From contig CM069436.1 in NCBI GenBank assembly GCA_035610365.1, positions 10,406,937 to 10,470,936 on the forward strand: DNA of 64,000 nucleotides. The letters are read 5' to 3'. Made by a program: the position numbers and the translations under genes. Below are positions 33,191-44,990 of the stretch, in pieces. Under the pieces are notes generated by a model that was not told the origin of the DNA, ran no database searches, and saw only the letters and a program-made list of their open reading frames with translations. The first letter of the stretch is position 1. Every line of letters starts with the position of its first letter. The stretch comes from Aquatica leii (lineage: Eukaryota; Arthropoda; Insecta; Coleoptera; Lampyridae).

Positions 33191-35225
33191 TTTTTATATT
33201 TAGCTTTATTTTTGCACTCTGTTTTTCATTTATTGCAGTATGTTGACTGACCTACACGCAACATTACCGACATTCAAACATCTCTAAATACACGTTATCT
33301 TCGAAGTATTATCTAGATGCACTAGACGTGTTCTTAGAATAGCAACTTAATTTTGACCATAGTAATTTAACTGCGTCTTATTTTTTGTTTTCAGAAGAAT
33401 TACTAAAAACTGAAATGTGCATTTCTCTAGAACAGTTTTACTTTTATGCGCGGTAGTGTTAACAACCTTGTAGACTATTTAATGCAACAGATCCGTAATT
33501 TACAATTTATTTTTGCTAAAAATTTTTATTTTTTTTTTAATGTTTTAATGCAATTTTTATTTTGATATTTTTTCCTTGTGTGTTTATTTTAATTTTATTC
33601 TCTAAAATAACAACTTCTTAATTAGATACACTTTCTATCTGCAAAGCAATAAAATGGTTTACCCAGATTCTATATTAAAAAATAATTTGTATGTACTTGT
33701 GTGGCACATGCTTGCAAGTGTTAATTATATAAATTCGAGGAGGTTAATATTAGAGACGAAACTTATAAATATATAAGCTGTAAAGAAATATATCCAGTAT
33801 AATTGTGAAATACATCAAAAAGTATTTCTTAGTGCTGATGATCCCTAAAAGAGTAAAACTGGCCCGTACACTGGTTCTCTCTGGTGGTAATTTTGCAATT
33901 TTACTGATATAGTTACTTTTTACTGTATTTGTAGGTGGATCATGTGTATAATTCGATACGTTTTTCGAATTTCGCGGTTAACAAATCCAACTACCGACAT
34001 GCTACAATCTCTATAACAACAATTTGTAATAAATCAGGTTTTTCTTGTTTTTAGTTATGCAATTTTAGATCAATGTGAAAATTTGTTTTTAACCCAAAAC
34101 TAGAAACAAATAGAAAAAATGTTTAAATTATTATGTAGCAAAGATAACGATAACTTAAAAAAAAAACAACAATGTTTCCATTTATAAACATTTATCAATT
34201 AAAGAAATTTGAAGTTGATATCGGTTTGAGTTTATTCTGTCATACGAAAAAGCTTTCTCAAATCTGTTCAGCTAAATAAAATTAACAAATGTTAAAATAA
34301 TTATACACGTACTACATTTGGACCTATTGACGTTGAATTGTAAGTAATGTTTAATGAAGATTTGCATCATTTAAGTTGATACGTAGTCAATAAAGGCAGA
34401 TCACTATTAATAGATAGACATTGGTAATCATTATTTAAATTAGGTATAACTCAAATTAATAAGCTGTCAACTATAGAATTACATCAAGCGTTTCTACAAT
34501 TTCAAAATTATACATATATAAATTAAAAATTGTTAAAAAAAGTAAGGAAGAATTAATTTAATACAATTTATTTATTTTTAGACTTTTTTTAAATAAAAAG
34601 AAATTTGTCGCATTGAAACATAAATAAAATTTACTTGTGTCACATAGTTTTAAAAAAACTTTAAATAAATTTAAAAATAAAAATATTTTTTTTATTAAAA
34701 TAATAGTCTTAAGGAATAGAAAAAATTGTCACAATGTTGAAGCACACTAATAGTGAGTGCTTTTGAAGTTATCTAATGAACAAATAAAACAGTTTAATTT
34801 TATGAATAAATCAGTTTGACTTGCTTTTATGTTCTTATTTACATCACTGTTAATTAATATCAGTTACAATTAATATGAATATCAAACCAATTGTACTCGT
34901 CCTAAAATAAGAAAATTTCATGAAAAATAGTATAAACTAGCATATTTTGAAAAATAAGCAGATGTCTGAATATATACAGAGATGTTGATATTTCTAATCT
35001 TGTAAAGCTGCAAGAGGATTATTCAAGCAAAAAGTCAAATGGGTATCAATCAAAAAACTAAAACATTAGAATAGATGATCTTGTTCTAAAGGTATCTAGG
35101 TGTATTGCAATTTATTTAGAATCTCTTACGATAAAATTTATTACTTCTTTTATTTAGTTTATTTTTATAATGGGTTACACTGGTGCTTGCCGTTGTTAAT
35201 TAATAAAAATACCAATAAAAGATAT
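33191..35225. other. Mostly AT-rich DNA; one CTGATGA repeat at about 33760-33920
   Basis: No gene. At 33835-33841 CTGATGA is followed by a weak CCCT/AGAG stem and AAAAC, then CCCGTACACTGGTTCTCTC. This looks like a decayed terminal repeat of Penelope type without its coding part. The canonical GAAA is changed. The rest holds nothing I can support. Confidence 0.4.
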
Positions 35226-37302
35226 TTAACCTTCCGATTACCATTGGGGTCTCTTTTGACCTCAGACGTGTCTTTGTTGTCTTTTCTTAAGTTTTTTTTT
35301 ACAACTGTCCCAATATTTTTTTAGCTGAGTTTCTTTCAACAATGTTTAATAATATATAACAAATTTTGCAGTTATTTGTTTTGCGACGTAAAAAAAATAT
35401 TGTCGTTGGGGTCATATTTAATCTTACTTGGTAACCGACGTTATAAAAAATAATTCTAATATTTTGTCTGCATTTGTCATCTAATCTGCTTGTTTCAACG
35501 TGTTTCAACGTGTTATTTGTCTGAATCATGATTACTACCACTCCGTCTTTAGTCATTACAGTCGTTGAGTTTGTTCGAATCAGTTCAAAAGTTTGTCTGC
35601 TGTGTTATTACATTTGATTGGAAATAGTTGTTGTTGAATTATGGCTAGAAAATATTTGTCTCAGCATGAAGTGGAAGAAACAGCTAGCAATATTAATTTA
35701 CTGAATGAAATTGAAGATGAAATTTTATCTGACGATAGTGTTGCCGAATTTGAAGAAGTAAGTGTACCTGATGTAAACCCAATTGAAAGTTCGGAAGACC
35801 ATGACAGTGATGATAATTCGCCCAATGATAAAGGTATACACTGGTGGCTAAGGATGGTTCCATATGGAAAAAAGATAAGCCTCATGTTAGAAAACGAAAT
35901 CAGCGAAATATTTAAAAACACCGCCAGGATTACCAAATTTAGTGAACATATTTCAACATGCTTAGATGCTTTCCATTTATTTATCTCGGAAGACATAATA
36001 CTTAGAGAAACAAACATTCGAGCTAGAAGAATTGTAGGCGATACGTGGAAGCCAGTAGCTGCGGATGAGTTACATGCATTTTTTGGATTACTGCTTTTAG
36101 CTGGTGGTTTAAAAGCACACCAAAAACCAATATTGGAGCTGTGGAGTACGAAATACATGTCTCTCCATAGACCAATTTTTTGTGCTGCAACGTCTTGTAA
36201 TCGAATGAGAGACCTTTTGAAATACATTCGATTTGACGACATGGACACCCGAGAAGTACGACGGGCAACAGATAAATTAGCAGCTATTCGTATTCTTGCT
36301 GCAAATTGCAAAAAATCGAATAACTCTAATGCTGAAGTATGTATTGATGAACAATTTGTTCCTTTCCGTGGAAAATGCCCTGTTCGAGTGTATATAAAGT
36401 CGAAGCCAGATAAATACGGTATTAAAATCTGGGTTTTATGCGATGTTAGTAACAGATATTGCTGGAATTTCCAAATATATACTGGAATAGTAGACAACGG
36501 GAACAAGGTAAAACACAATTTTATCGTTTTATGCACGAGTATAAAATTTCGATTCTAAGGAAGCGGGTAGTTTTGGATTTGGTTGAGGGTTTGAGAGAGG
36601 GTTATGGTATTACCACAGATAATTTTTTACGTCTATGTGTTTGGCAAAGGAGCTACTGCAGCAATTAAAAACCTTGACCGGAACAATTCGTAAAACACGT
36701 AGAGAAATACAAAGAGAATTTTTGCCAAAAAGAAATCGAGCAGAATACTCAAGCATTTATTCTATACACTACGAAATTTAAAAATTTTGAAAAAAGGAAA
36801 ACATCTCGAAGTAGATTATTTTTGCAAAAGCTTGGGTTTGAATTAGTAATCCCGCATATCAAAAAACGTACATTTTAAGGATTACCAAGACATGTGCGCA
36901 ATGCAATAGCGATAGCAGACACAGAACCAGAGGAAGTGGGACCGCAAGATGGAAACTATCGCTAGCCCAAAAAGAGGTCGTTGTAAGATATGTCCAGAGC
37001 AAATGACAAAAATGTTCAGGAAACATGTGGAAAGTGCAAACTCTTTGTATGTAAACAACATTGCCAGAAAAAAAACTACAGTAATATGTAATAGTTGTTG
37101 CTATTACTAATTTATGTTTACATTTTATTTTTATATTTTTATTAGTTTATATGAAATCTAATGTTAATTTAAAATATTAATAAAAGTTACCATTACAAAT
37201 TAATCGGTTTTTCTTTACAAATTAAGAAAAAAAACTTGGGGTCAAATCTGACCGCACTTGGTAATCGGCGCCTCAAAAATTACTTGGTAATCCAAAGGTT
37301 AA
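35226..37302 (+). mobile_element. piggyBac-like element copy 2, complete with TTAA ends
   Basis: TTAA at 35226-35229 and at 37299-37302 bracket a 2069-bp element. It starts CCTTCCGATTACC and ends GGTAATCCAAAGG, inverted repeats matching at 11 of 13 positions. A TTAA target duplication is the hallmark of piggyBac transposons. The sequence just inside the ends repeats the TTGACC and GGTAAnCGGCG motifs, a second layer of terminal repeats. Copies 1 and 3 belong to the same family. Confidence 0.92.
35641..37090 (+). pseudogene. piggyBac-like transposase, copy 2 (305-codon main frame, then frameshifts)
   Basis: A DDE_Tnp_1_7 cut-and-paste transposase acting at TTAA. The main frame 35641-36558 has an acidic N-terminus (MARKYLSQHEVEETAS...), the body GDTWKPVAADELHAFFGLL, RMRDLLKYIRFDD and the first Asp in VCIDEQFVPFRGKCP, then KYGIKIWVLCDVSNRY with the second Asp. 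A frameshift near 36500 moves the rest into the frame of 36459-36668 (RVVLDLVEGLREGYGITTDNF, third Asp), and a second shift follows. The C-terminal zinc region KRGRCKICPEQMTK lies near 36975 with some cysteines lost. The antisense open frame over 35661-36536 is a shadow. Complete ends but a broken enzyme. Confidence 0.9.
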
Positions 37303-37477
37303 TATCAAGAAAAAATAATCATTGTAACCTTTCCTCGCACTAAAACAAATATAAATAAAGTATTCGTAATTATTGAATTGCGTTAGATAAATTTAATTTA
37401 AAAAAATTCACAGATATCGCAAATCTTGCAACAATCTAAGCCTTGTTTAGGCAACAGGTATTAGGACATATTTGGGT
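37303..37477. other. Short flank between piggyBac copy 2 and the candidate solo LTR, no gene seen
   Basis: AT-rich sequence with no recognised feature. Confidence 0.5.
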
Positions 37478-37854
37478 TGTGCTAAAAACCCTTAGGTTCT
37501 TTTTTCTAAACCATGTACGGTAACAAACACAACGTAAGGAACAAAATCTCAATACACTTTATTTGACACAATGTATTTTCAAGACAAAAAATCACCTTCG
37601 CAAAGCTTAAATAGTCGTATTGCGCTCACAAGCATGTTATGCGAGAAAGGACAAACAAATTGAGCTTCACGTCCACTGACTGCCATTTTCTGCTGGGCCA
37701 GATACGGTTAAAACTTTCGGATAAAGGTAAATTTTTTCTGGACACAATCCATTTTAAAGTAGAGCTTTTAGAAATTTTGCCAGGCTTTGATTGAATACGG
37801 TCGGATTAAATAAACAATTTATATCGCGTGATCCCTGGCAATTGTTTCACCACA
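37478..37854 (-). repeat. Candidate solo LTR
   Basis: The block runs TGTGCTAAAAACC...GTTTCACCACA, giving TGTG/CACA inverted ends. On the minus strand it has a TATTTAAG box near 37605 followed about 60 bp later by AATAAA and then TTGTTCC. This TATA-polyA arrangement is typical of an LTR. It is less AT-rich than its flanks. No 5-bp target duplication was found (left TGGGT, right CTCTA), so the limits or the call may be wrong. It does not match the BEL LTR-like block. Confidence 0.4.
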
Positions 37855-38057
37855 CTCTAATTAATTAACTTGCGTTTAAAAAAAAACAATACAAAATCAT
37901 TACTGGACTTTACCAGAGTTTTATAAAAGTTCACAATTCAACAGCTTCTAAGATTATGACACGATTCAAGCTACGTTGCACCATCCTTTCAGATGTAAAG
38001 TTTTAAAATGGAGATTTCATTTTTGGAAATGTGCATCCACAGTTTAAAAACTGTTTT
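37855..38057. other. No gene seen
   Basis: No recognised feature. Confidence 0.4.
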
Positions 38058-39158
38058 TGAAGTGAAACTTCTTTATCGGCGTTGTAAAAAAATTTACCGT
38101 CACATTTTTTCCGTTACGCGCCATCTTTTTTTTCGGTTACGGAAACGCAATAGCGACGTGATAAATAATATATCAATACTAAAGTGATCAACAAAATCAA
38201 AGGCTTTATTTTAATTCTAATTCCAGTGGATTTTTAACAAAAGTAAGTAATTATATCTATTTTTCTAATACTTGGGTGGAATTAATTGACATAGCGTATA
38301 AATTCTGAAATATGTTATTAATTTAAATTTAAAATATTTAAGGTTAACCTCAGTTTCTGATTGAACGATGACATTTTAAATTTAATATATTTAAGACATA
38401 GGTAAATTTAAGGTTAACCTCAGTTTCTGATTGAACGATGACATTTTAAATTTAATATATTTAAGGTTAACCGCAGTTTTTGTTTGAACGATGACAATGA
38501 TAGTAATAATTCTATTTCAATTAATGAAATGCTGTAATAATCTTAGTAGCAAAAAGTGAAATAATTGTATTATTTGTATTCATGTCTATTATAATAAAAT
38601 CCTTTTGTTTAAAATTTATCTAATTTTAAATTTAAAATATTTAAGGTTAACCTCAGTTTCTTATTGTAACTTTATCGGTCAATGTATATGATTTCATTAA
38701 AATAGTATTTATTAATTAATAAGACTGCTAATTTAATGAACATCAATTGATTGATATACATGCAACTTTTCAGAAATTGGTTAAATAAAGTTAAATTACA
38801 TAAATTTTAAACAAAAGATTTTTATTATCATAGACATGAATACAAAATAATACAATTATTTCACTTTAACTTTGTGCTACTAAGATTATTACAGCATTTC
38901 ATTAAAGGTAATAGAATGATTACTATCATTGTCATCGTTAATATATATTTTTGTAATTAATGGCTTATGGTAACTGAAATATGAAATTGAATCTACAAAA
39001 ATTAGTTAATTGATTTACAAAAATTTGTATTCATGTCTATGATAATAAAATCCTTTTGTTTAAAATTTATCTAATTTAACTTTATTTAACCAATTTCTGA
39101 AAAGTTGCATGTAGATCATTTTGCGAAAAATAAGGCCATAAAGAAGTTTCACTTCTTA
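38058..39158. repeat. Block of direct and inverted repeats
   Basis: A unit of about 54 bp (AGGTTAACCTCAGTTTCTGA, then TTGAACGATGACATTTTAAA) begins at 38341 and 38410, with partial copies at 38464 and 38643. The stretch 38485-38625 reappears inverted at about 38790-38945, and its second half again in direct orientation at about 39027-39080. A further pair, GAAGTGAAACTTCTTTAT at 38058-38077 and its reverse complement near 39138-39155, brackets the block. It may be a non-autonomous DNA transposon with internal rearrangements or a short satellite. No coding capacity. Confidence 0.75.
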
Positions 39159-41059
39159 CATGTGTACACTAGTACACGCCCTAATTTTTTTTTCAACAGT
39201 TTGTCGCGTTTGAAATTCCCTGTCATATCTAAAGAAAACTTACAGCAGACTGGACCTGCAATAGAAACATTTCGCTACGTAAAATAATCGACATGCATTT
39301 TTATTACATTCCCTAGGTGTTCTTAGCGCGATCTTTCGGCGCAAAAAAAGTAAAATTAATCTTATAAGCCACCAGTCAATTTCCAAAGACAAAGAAAAGA
39401 ACATATTAAATTTGCTCTCTCTGTTTACAACAAAAAAATTAACAAAAAACTTCGTTAACGATAGAATTATATTTAAATAGTTATTCTCAATTTTCTCGCG
39501 TTAGACAGTATCTCAATTCATCGTATCTCTCGTACAATAATCAAATAGAAAACTTACAAACGCATATCCAAATAAATTTAACTAATTTCTGACCTTTAAA
39601 AAAAAAACTTTTTTCGTTTTTGCACTGCGTCAAGGTTTTTAAAACATTAGTTAAAAACTATTCTCTCTCTTTGTACGCAATTTTGACTTTATATCCTAAA
39701 ATGTTTTTTTCTGATTGAGCAAGTTCACGAACGCTCTCAGTACCATATCTGCCAATTGGCTTTTCCTTTTTATTACTCAATCTGTTGTGCCCCTTTCTAC
39801 TCTTAAGATGTTACATACATTTTGTTATTGAGCGGCGCTGCATGCTACAAATGGAATAAAAAATTTACCGATGCTACTATTTTTTTTTTAAATTAATATT
39901 AAAGAAATGCGCTACTGATTATAAAAAAGCATTAGAGATAAACTTTACTTTAACATGATTCTTTTCTCTAATCTTATCAGATTTATAACGCTAATAATCG
40001 TAATAATCTTTACAGTTGCCTGATACAGTTTTAACATTCAAAATTTACTCCAATTTTATTTTACAAACTATTGTTCTATGCTGATAACTTTACAGTAAAA
40101 TCGTTTATGACTCAAACTAGTAAATACTGATAGTTTTTATTATAAAACTTTATAAATCAGATTGATTAAATTACTACTTTGCTTACGCATTTTAAAATTT
40201 GAACATAAATTATCGGTTTGAGTCGAACATGTGTGTTTCGGTTTAGTTGACTTTGGTGACTACCGCGGTTTTTGCGGGTAAGGGTACCTTTGTCAGTGCG
40301 GTAATATCTGGAGTTGCTTTTTTTGTAAACCATTCTGCATGGAAACCGCAACAATTTTTGTGTTAAGATGATTTGCTTAATTTTCTTAGATTTATTCCGA
40401 CAGCGGGATATCAAATCAACATACTAGAAGGACACCTACAAACTATAGTGAATTTTTGCAACAAGTTTTATTTCGAATTAATACAAGATGCTTATACTTT
40501 TACGTATTAATTAAAGCCATTATTCGATACAAAATTAAGGCTATCGAAGGATGATGTGCGTCACTTAATGGAGGTCATGGTAAACATTGGAATTTGATTT
40601 CATACCAGGTAGTTTTAGTTTGGATTTATTCTATTTCAAAATCTACCGGCCCGATGTTCTACGACGGCACGGCGGATGCCCTATATCCTATTCACTCTTA
40701 AGGATTGCAAGATAGTGGTCGACATATCGATATAATTAAAATACCGATACATCAATAGTTATTTGTATCATTAAGTCCGAAAAGTGCTATTTTGCAGTAT
40801 AAAAATATTTGTAGACCAAGGTGTAGCAGAGGCCTACTAAAGGCGAATACTCGCAAAATACTTTTAGGACGTGTGATACACATCTTTTTTTGTGCCGAAC
40901 TTTGAAAAAAAATGTTTAAAAAATGATTTATTTGAATACTCTATGTTGATAACAACGAAATCTGTAATTTTGAATTTCAATTGTTTATGTAAATATACTT
41001 AATATTGTTACAGTTTAATTAACTTGATTAAAAGTATTATTTATTTGTATTGTCTTAAA
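39159..41059. other. No supported gene; one possible terminal exon on the minus strand near 40240-40350
   Basis: On the minus strand TTTCCATGCAG could be a splice acceptor, followed by an open frame reading WFTKKATPDITALTKVPLPA and, a few residues on, TKVN then stop at about 40242. The base composition is less AT-rich than around it. An alternative frame (40166-40414) is also open, so the reading is uncertain. Nothing else in the stretch is recognised. Confidence 0.3.
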
Positions 41060-42816
41060 ATGGATATTCCTCCGCACATTAAAAAAGCTGCACAAAATGT
41101 GATAAAAATTTGTTGCCGACAAAATCTTTGGATCGGTACTGGAAACCACGATCTTGTTAACTGGTGAACTAAAAATTCAGTAAGCGTCTACAATAAGTAT
41201 GTTTTATTATATACAAGACACTGCATTTTTGCAGAAATAGTGCGACAGCATTAGTAAGTCAGGGAACTAATGTCACGTAGTTGAAAAAGACAGTACTTTT
41301 GCCGTTCAAAGCTGACAATTCAACTTAAATGATGCGATTTTACTTTATATAAATATTTCAAACTACACAATTAACTTTAATTTAAATTAGTAAGTTTTTT
41401 ATAATGAATAATAAAGATGTTATTATGCTGTTAATTAAGCTAAAAGTTACAATTTAAAGTTATAGATGTTTCGTATCCATAGGTATACTTACTTGATCGA
41501 TATAAGTTTAAGTGATTTTTAATTTTGTGGTTGCCTTTATCGTTGCCTTTGTCAATGAGATTGAAATACGTTTGCATTCGTTATTAGAAAAGTCGTTATA
41601 GGTGATTTGGAGTAGTATAATAGTTAACCAAGCTCATAAAATAATAATTTTGAGACAAATGACATGACACATAAACTATTGAAGGAAGGGAAATTACTGT
41701 CAACTTCTAGTTATAAAATTCTAATACATTTAACCTTGACTTTACCGGCCTAGTCCGGAAAAGTAATTTTTCCGGCCCATTATATTGTTTATAAAATACG
41801 TCAAAACGGACTGAGGCAGATAAAGCTATTTTACCAGTGATTGTTATGTCGATCGTTATCTTAGACCATTAAAATCTGATAGCAATTGGTCGCTAAGTAT
41901 AACAAGAGTGTTACAACATCAGGCGGAATAAAGTAAACCCAATGAGAATAACAAATAAACTTTTACCTTAAAACGTTGCAAGATAGAGAGAAGTTGCACA
42001 TATACATTTTTACAAAAAACAAAATGTACTATAAAAAAGTCCGCGGAAGGGTACAATTACCTTCTATAGTTTAGAAGATACAAGTGTGCAAAGTTACACC
42101 ATAATGTCTTACATTACATTAACATTCTTTAACTCTTAAACTATTAGATATAATTATACCTTCCCGCGGACTTTTTTGCAGTAAATTTTTGTACTCTATA
42201 ACTATGTATATGTGCAATTTTCATCTATATTGTACCGTTTTGCAGCGTACAAAGCAGAGCTCCCGCGGATCTGATTCTGCAATTACTATAATTATTTTTC
42301 AGCTCTGCTGAGTGAAATTAAGACTTATTATATTTTTAAAACATAAAACAAATCATAAGGAATATCTTGTTTAATAATAATAAACACTGCATCCGAAAAA
42401 TACAAAAAATGAGGTGAAATTGGCCACCACCGTAAGTTCCAGATTTGTTTCATCTGAGCGTTTCATCGTTTTGGTTACACGAATCAAGCTCCTTCTAAGT
42501 GTTTTCAACACTAATATGGCAACCTGTCCTAGTGCAGTCCCAACAAAACGTTTCTTCTTAACATAGTAATGGACTATGTGTATAAAGTCCGATTAGTATA
42601 AAAAAAGTTGCTGTTTTCTTGGAAATAAAGAACCCTGAGCGTTTCAGACGTTCCAGTGCAACTCAATTGGCTAACCAAGGAAGTGACTTCATTACAACAA
42701 AACAGCATAGCAAAAAAAATTTCAGGTCGATTATGCAACCTGTAAAATACACATCAAAACGGACGGAATTACAAAACTGCTATTTTAGTATTGTCGTTAT
42801 TAAGTTTTATCAGTAA
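41060..42816 (+). pseudogene. Crypton-like tyrosine recombinase (DUF3504-type) remnant, N- and C-terminal pieces
   Basis: The N-terminal piece at 41060 reads MDIPPHIKKAAQNVIK, then TKSLDRYW in a shifted frame, like the domesticated or Crypton-type recombinases of insects (xIPxxIxxxAxxVxxxLLPxKSxxRY). The C-terminal piece at 42619-42816 contains NPERFRRSSATQLANQGSDF and then TTKQHSKKN. It matches the catalytic FRRSSATxLxxxGxxxxxLKxHGGW region, with one catalytic Arg present but HGGW decayed. A foldback element of about 280 bp lies between. The middle is not readable. Family assignment rests on motif memory and needs a profile search. Confidence 0.5.
41971..42248. mobile_element. Foldback MITE-like palindrome
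   Basis: The two arms are inverted copies of about 110-120 bp: CGTTGCAA...TTGCACATATACAT...AAAAAAGTCCGCGG on the left and the reverse complement on the right (CCGCGGACTTTTTT...ATGTATATGTGCAA...TTTTGCAGCG). The centre is short. GTCCGCGG stands out in this AT-rich DNA. It probably inserted into the recombinase remnant. No clear target duplication. Confidence 0.75.
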
Positions 42817-44419
42817 ATTAAATTTAATATTGATTTAATGTGCAAACAAAAATTTTATAATTTTAAAAATCAACAAAATATGGATTAATAAACGTCCAAC
42901 ACCGTTAGTGTTCAAAATAGAGATTTATTGTCAGTACACAAACAACAATTGTATAATCCTAAAATCAACACAACACGTACAAATTGATAAATGTTTAATA
43001 TTAACTTTTGTATACAGTTCATTAATTATACAAAGTTTATACAAATAAAGTTTTGAGAAAAACTCAAAATAAAAACTAAGTTCAAAATTTAGATACGTAG
43101 AATGTGTAAATATATTAACATAACTTTCAATTTAAGAAATCAAAATCTTTGATAATGAAATTAAATAAATTTTATAGTTGACGAATTAAATTTTTATAAG
43201 CATAAATACAAACAACATAATTTTAAAGAATACTTAATTTTAAAAACATTTTTATGAAAAAATTTGCAATTGTGTAGGCTGTATTTACAAGCTTAGTTTT
43301 AAAATCTATGCTTAACATATTTTGCCAAAACAACGCTTGTAACAAAACAAATACCTGCAGTACTTAACAAAAACAATGATTAAATTTGAGTTTTTTTTAT
43401 TGAACTAAAAATGCTGTTTCTGCAATAAGTTTATTAGAATTGAACATAAGTAAAAAGAAGTTTGTAAGTTAAATAAATTATACAGTTTTCTTTTTAATTT
43501 AAAGACATGGTAGATGAAAGTAGCAAACTATTCAACGAAAAAGTATGCAATCGATCAAAGAACTACAAATTACTTTAAACGGTACAGCTAGAACCAAGAA
43601 TTTTTACATATTAGTATTTATGCACTACATAAAAACATAAGCAAATATCTAAATTAGTTTAACGCAACTTGCAAAAAATTCTAGAAAAAGAACAGAAGTT
43701 TTTTACGGAAAATTTTAACTCCAAAATCACTCAATAAACGTCTTGAAACAGCGGTTTTAAAAGTATACACTAAACTATTAATAATTTATTAATTACAAAT
43801 TTAACACAAACACATTTGGTGGCATAGTCAAAACTAAAATTCAACTAATCACTACACTGTTACTAAAAGAAAGAATTAATTAAGTAAAATTGTTATTGAA
43901 CAACGAGGAAACATGTTACAAGATAATTAAAAACATAATATCAGAAAAAGCAATAGAAATAAGAAAAATAAAAATTGATTAATGAAAGAAGTTAAAAAAC
44001 TAATTTTTAAAAACAAAACATTTGAGCGATATCATGATTATGTATAATTTAGAAATAAAGGACAAACATAAAAAAGGTACAGAAAAAGCTTCTTTCAGAA
44101 GAAATTTTCATACACATAAAAAACTTTCATTAGCAAACTCTTTAAATATGAAGAAAACAATAAAAATCTATCACAGTATTTAAAAACAGAATTAGAAAAA
44201 AAACCTGCAAATTTTTTATAGAATTTATTTACTAAACATACACATAAGCGAACAGCAACGATGTAAGTAGAACAGATCTACAGTAATCTTTAGTCTTAAA
44301 CAAATTGTAAAATCAAATTATGTTTCAAGACTGTTAACAAATATTTAACAGAAAATTAAATCATGGAATGTTCTGAATATTCTAAAATCAAAAGAGATAA
44401 AAACGAGACATAAACCTAA
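42817..44419. other. AT-rich DNA, no gene seen
   Basis: No supported feature. Confidence 0.5.
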
Positions 44420-44610
44420 TAATTAAAAATAATATTTCTTGCAAATGACGCAATTTTAATTTCTGAAACTAAGTATGTCTTCCAGAAGCTACTGTAGAAA
44501 TTTCACAAAACATAAAAATATAAAGATATTTACTCAAAAGACAAAATTGATTACTATTAGTAGAAAACGGATACATTGCAAATTGTAGTAAAAACGTTGT
44601 TTATCAAGGT
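44420..44610 (+). pseudogene. LINE reverse transcriptase fragment (catalytic box region)
   Basis: The plus strand reads IFLANDAILISETKYVFQKL followed by a stop, equivalent to the FADDxxLISxxxxxLQxML region of non-LTR reverse transcriptases, with the second position of the DD pair altered (AND). A further piece, KDKIDYY with a decayed KTK, is like the NxxKTK block. Upstream to about 44050 the sequence may be earlier RT but cannot be read securely. Confidence 0.45.
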
Positions 44611-44629
44611 AATATAAAGAGAAAGTACC

Positions 44630-44990
44630 TCAGATAAGTGAAAACTCGGATAACACGAAACTAAAAAAATTTAAAAATAATCATTTTTATGTATTTGAAA
44701 TGTAATCAAGAAATTACAATTATCTTTGAGGTACCAAACATTTGTTATATAAAATTATTTCCACACTTACTTTTTGCTCATTTACATGGCACGAAAACAA
44801 AGAAAACAAATTTTTACTGTTGTATCGGAAGACTAAGTAACAGAAATTGAGTTTTACAAAGGGGATTTGCATTTGAAATCAAAAAATATGGATAAGCAGC
44901 TTCAGGGGAAATTATTTTTAAAAAACATCAGCGATTTTTTTGGCCGACAGTGAAGTTGACATCCAAGTTTTAAACAAACAGCCTATGTCG
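44630..44990 (+). mobile_element. Possible Tigger/pogo-like element 5' end
   Basis: CCTCAGATAAGTGAAAACTC followed by GGATAACACGAA resembles the terminal repeats of Tigger/pogo elements (CTCGnATAACGCGAA). About 150 bp downstream an ATG opens MARKQRKQIFTVVSED with a stop soon after. The DNA-binding domain is not clearly readable, so this is tentative. Confidence 0.3.

Noticed and set aside
35661-36536. 291-codon open frame on the minus strand
   Set aside because: It is antisense to the piggyBac transposase frame and has no family resemblance of its own.
38341-38500. CRISPR-like direct repeats
   Set aside because: Too few units, no unique spacers and no cas genes; the setting is eukaryotic and the units are part of a larger repeat block.
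40725-40732. TATCGATA as a DREF-type promoter site
   Set aside because: With this base composition a few such octamers are expected by chance in 64 kb, and no gene start was found beside it.
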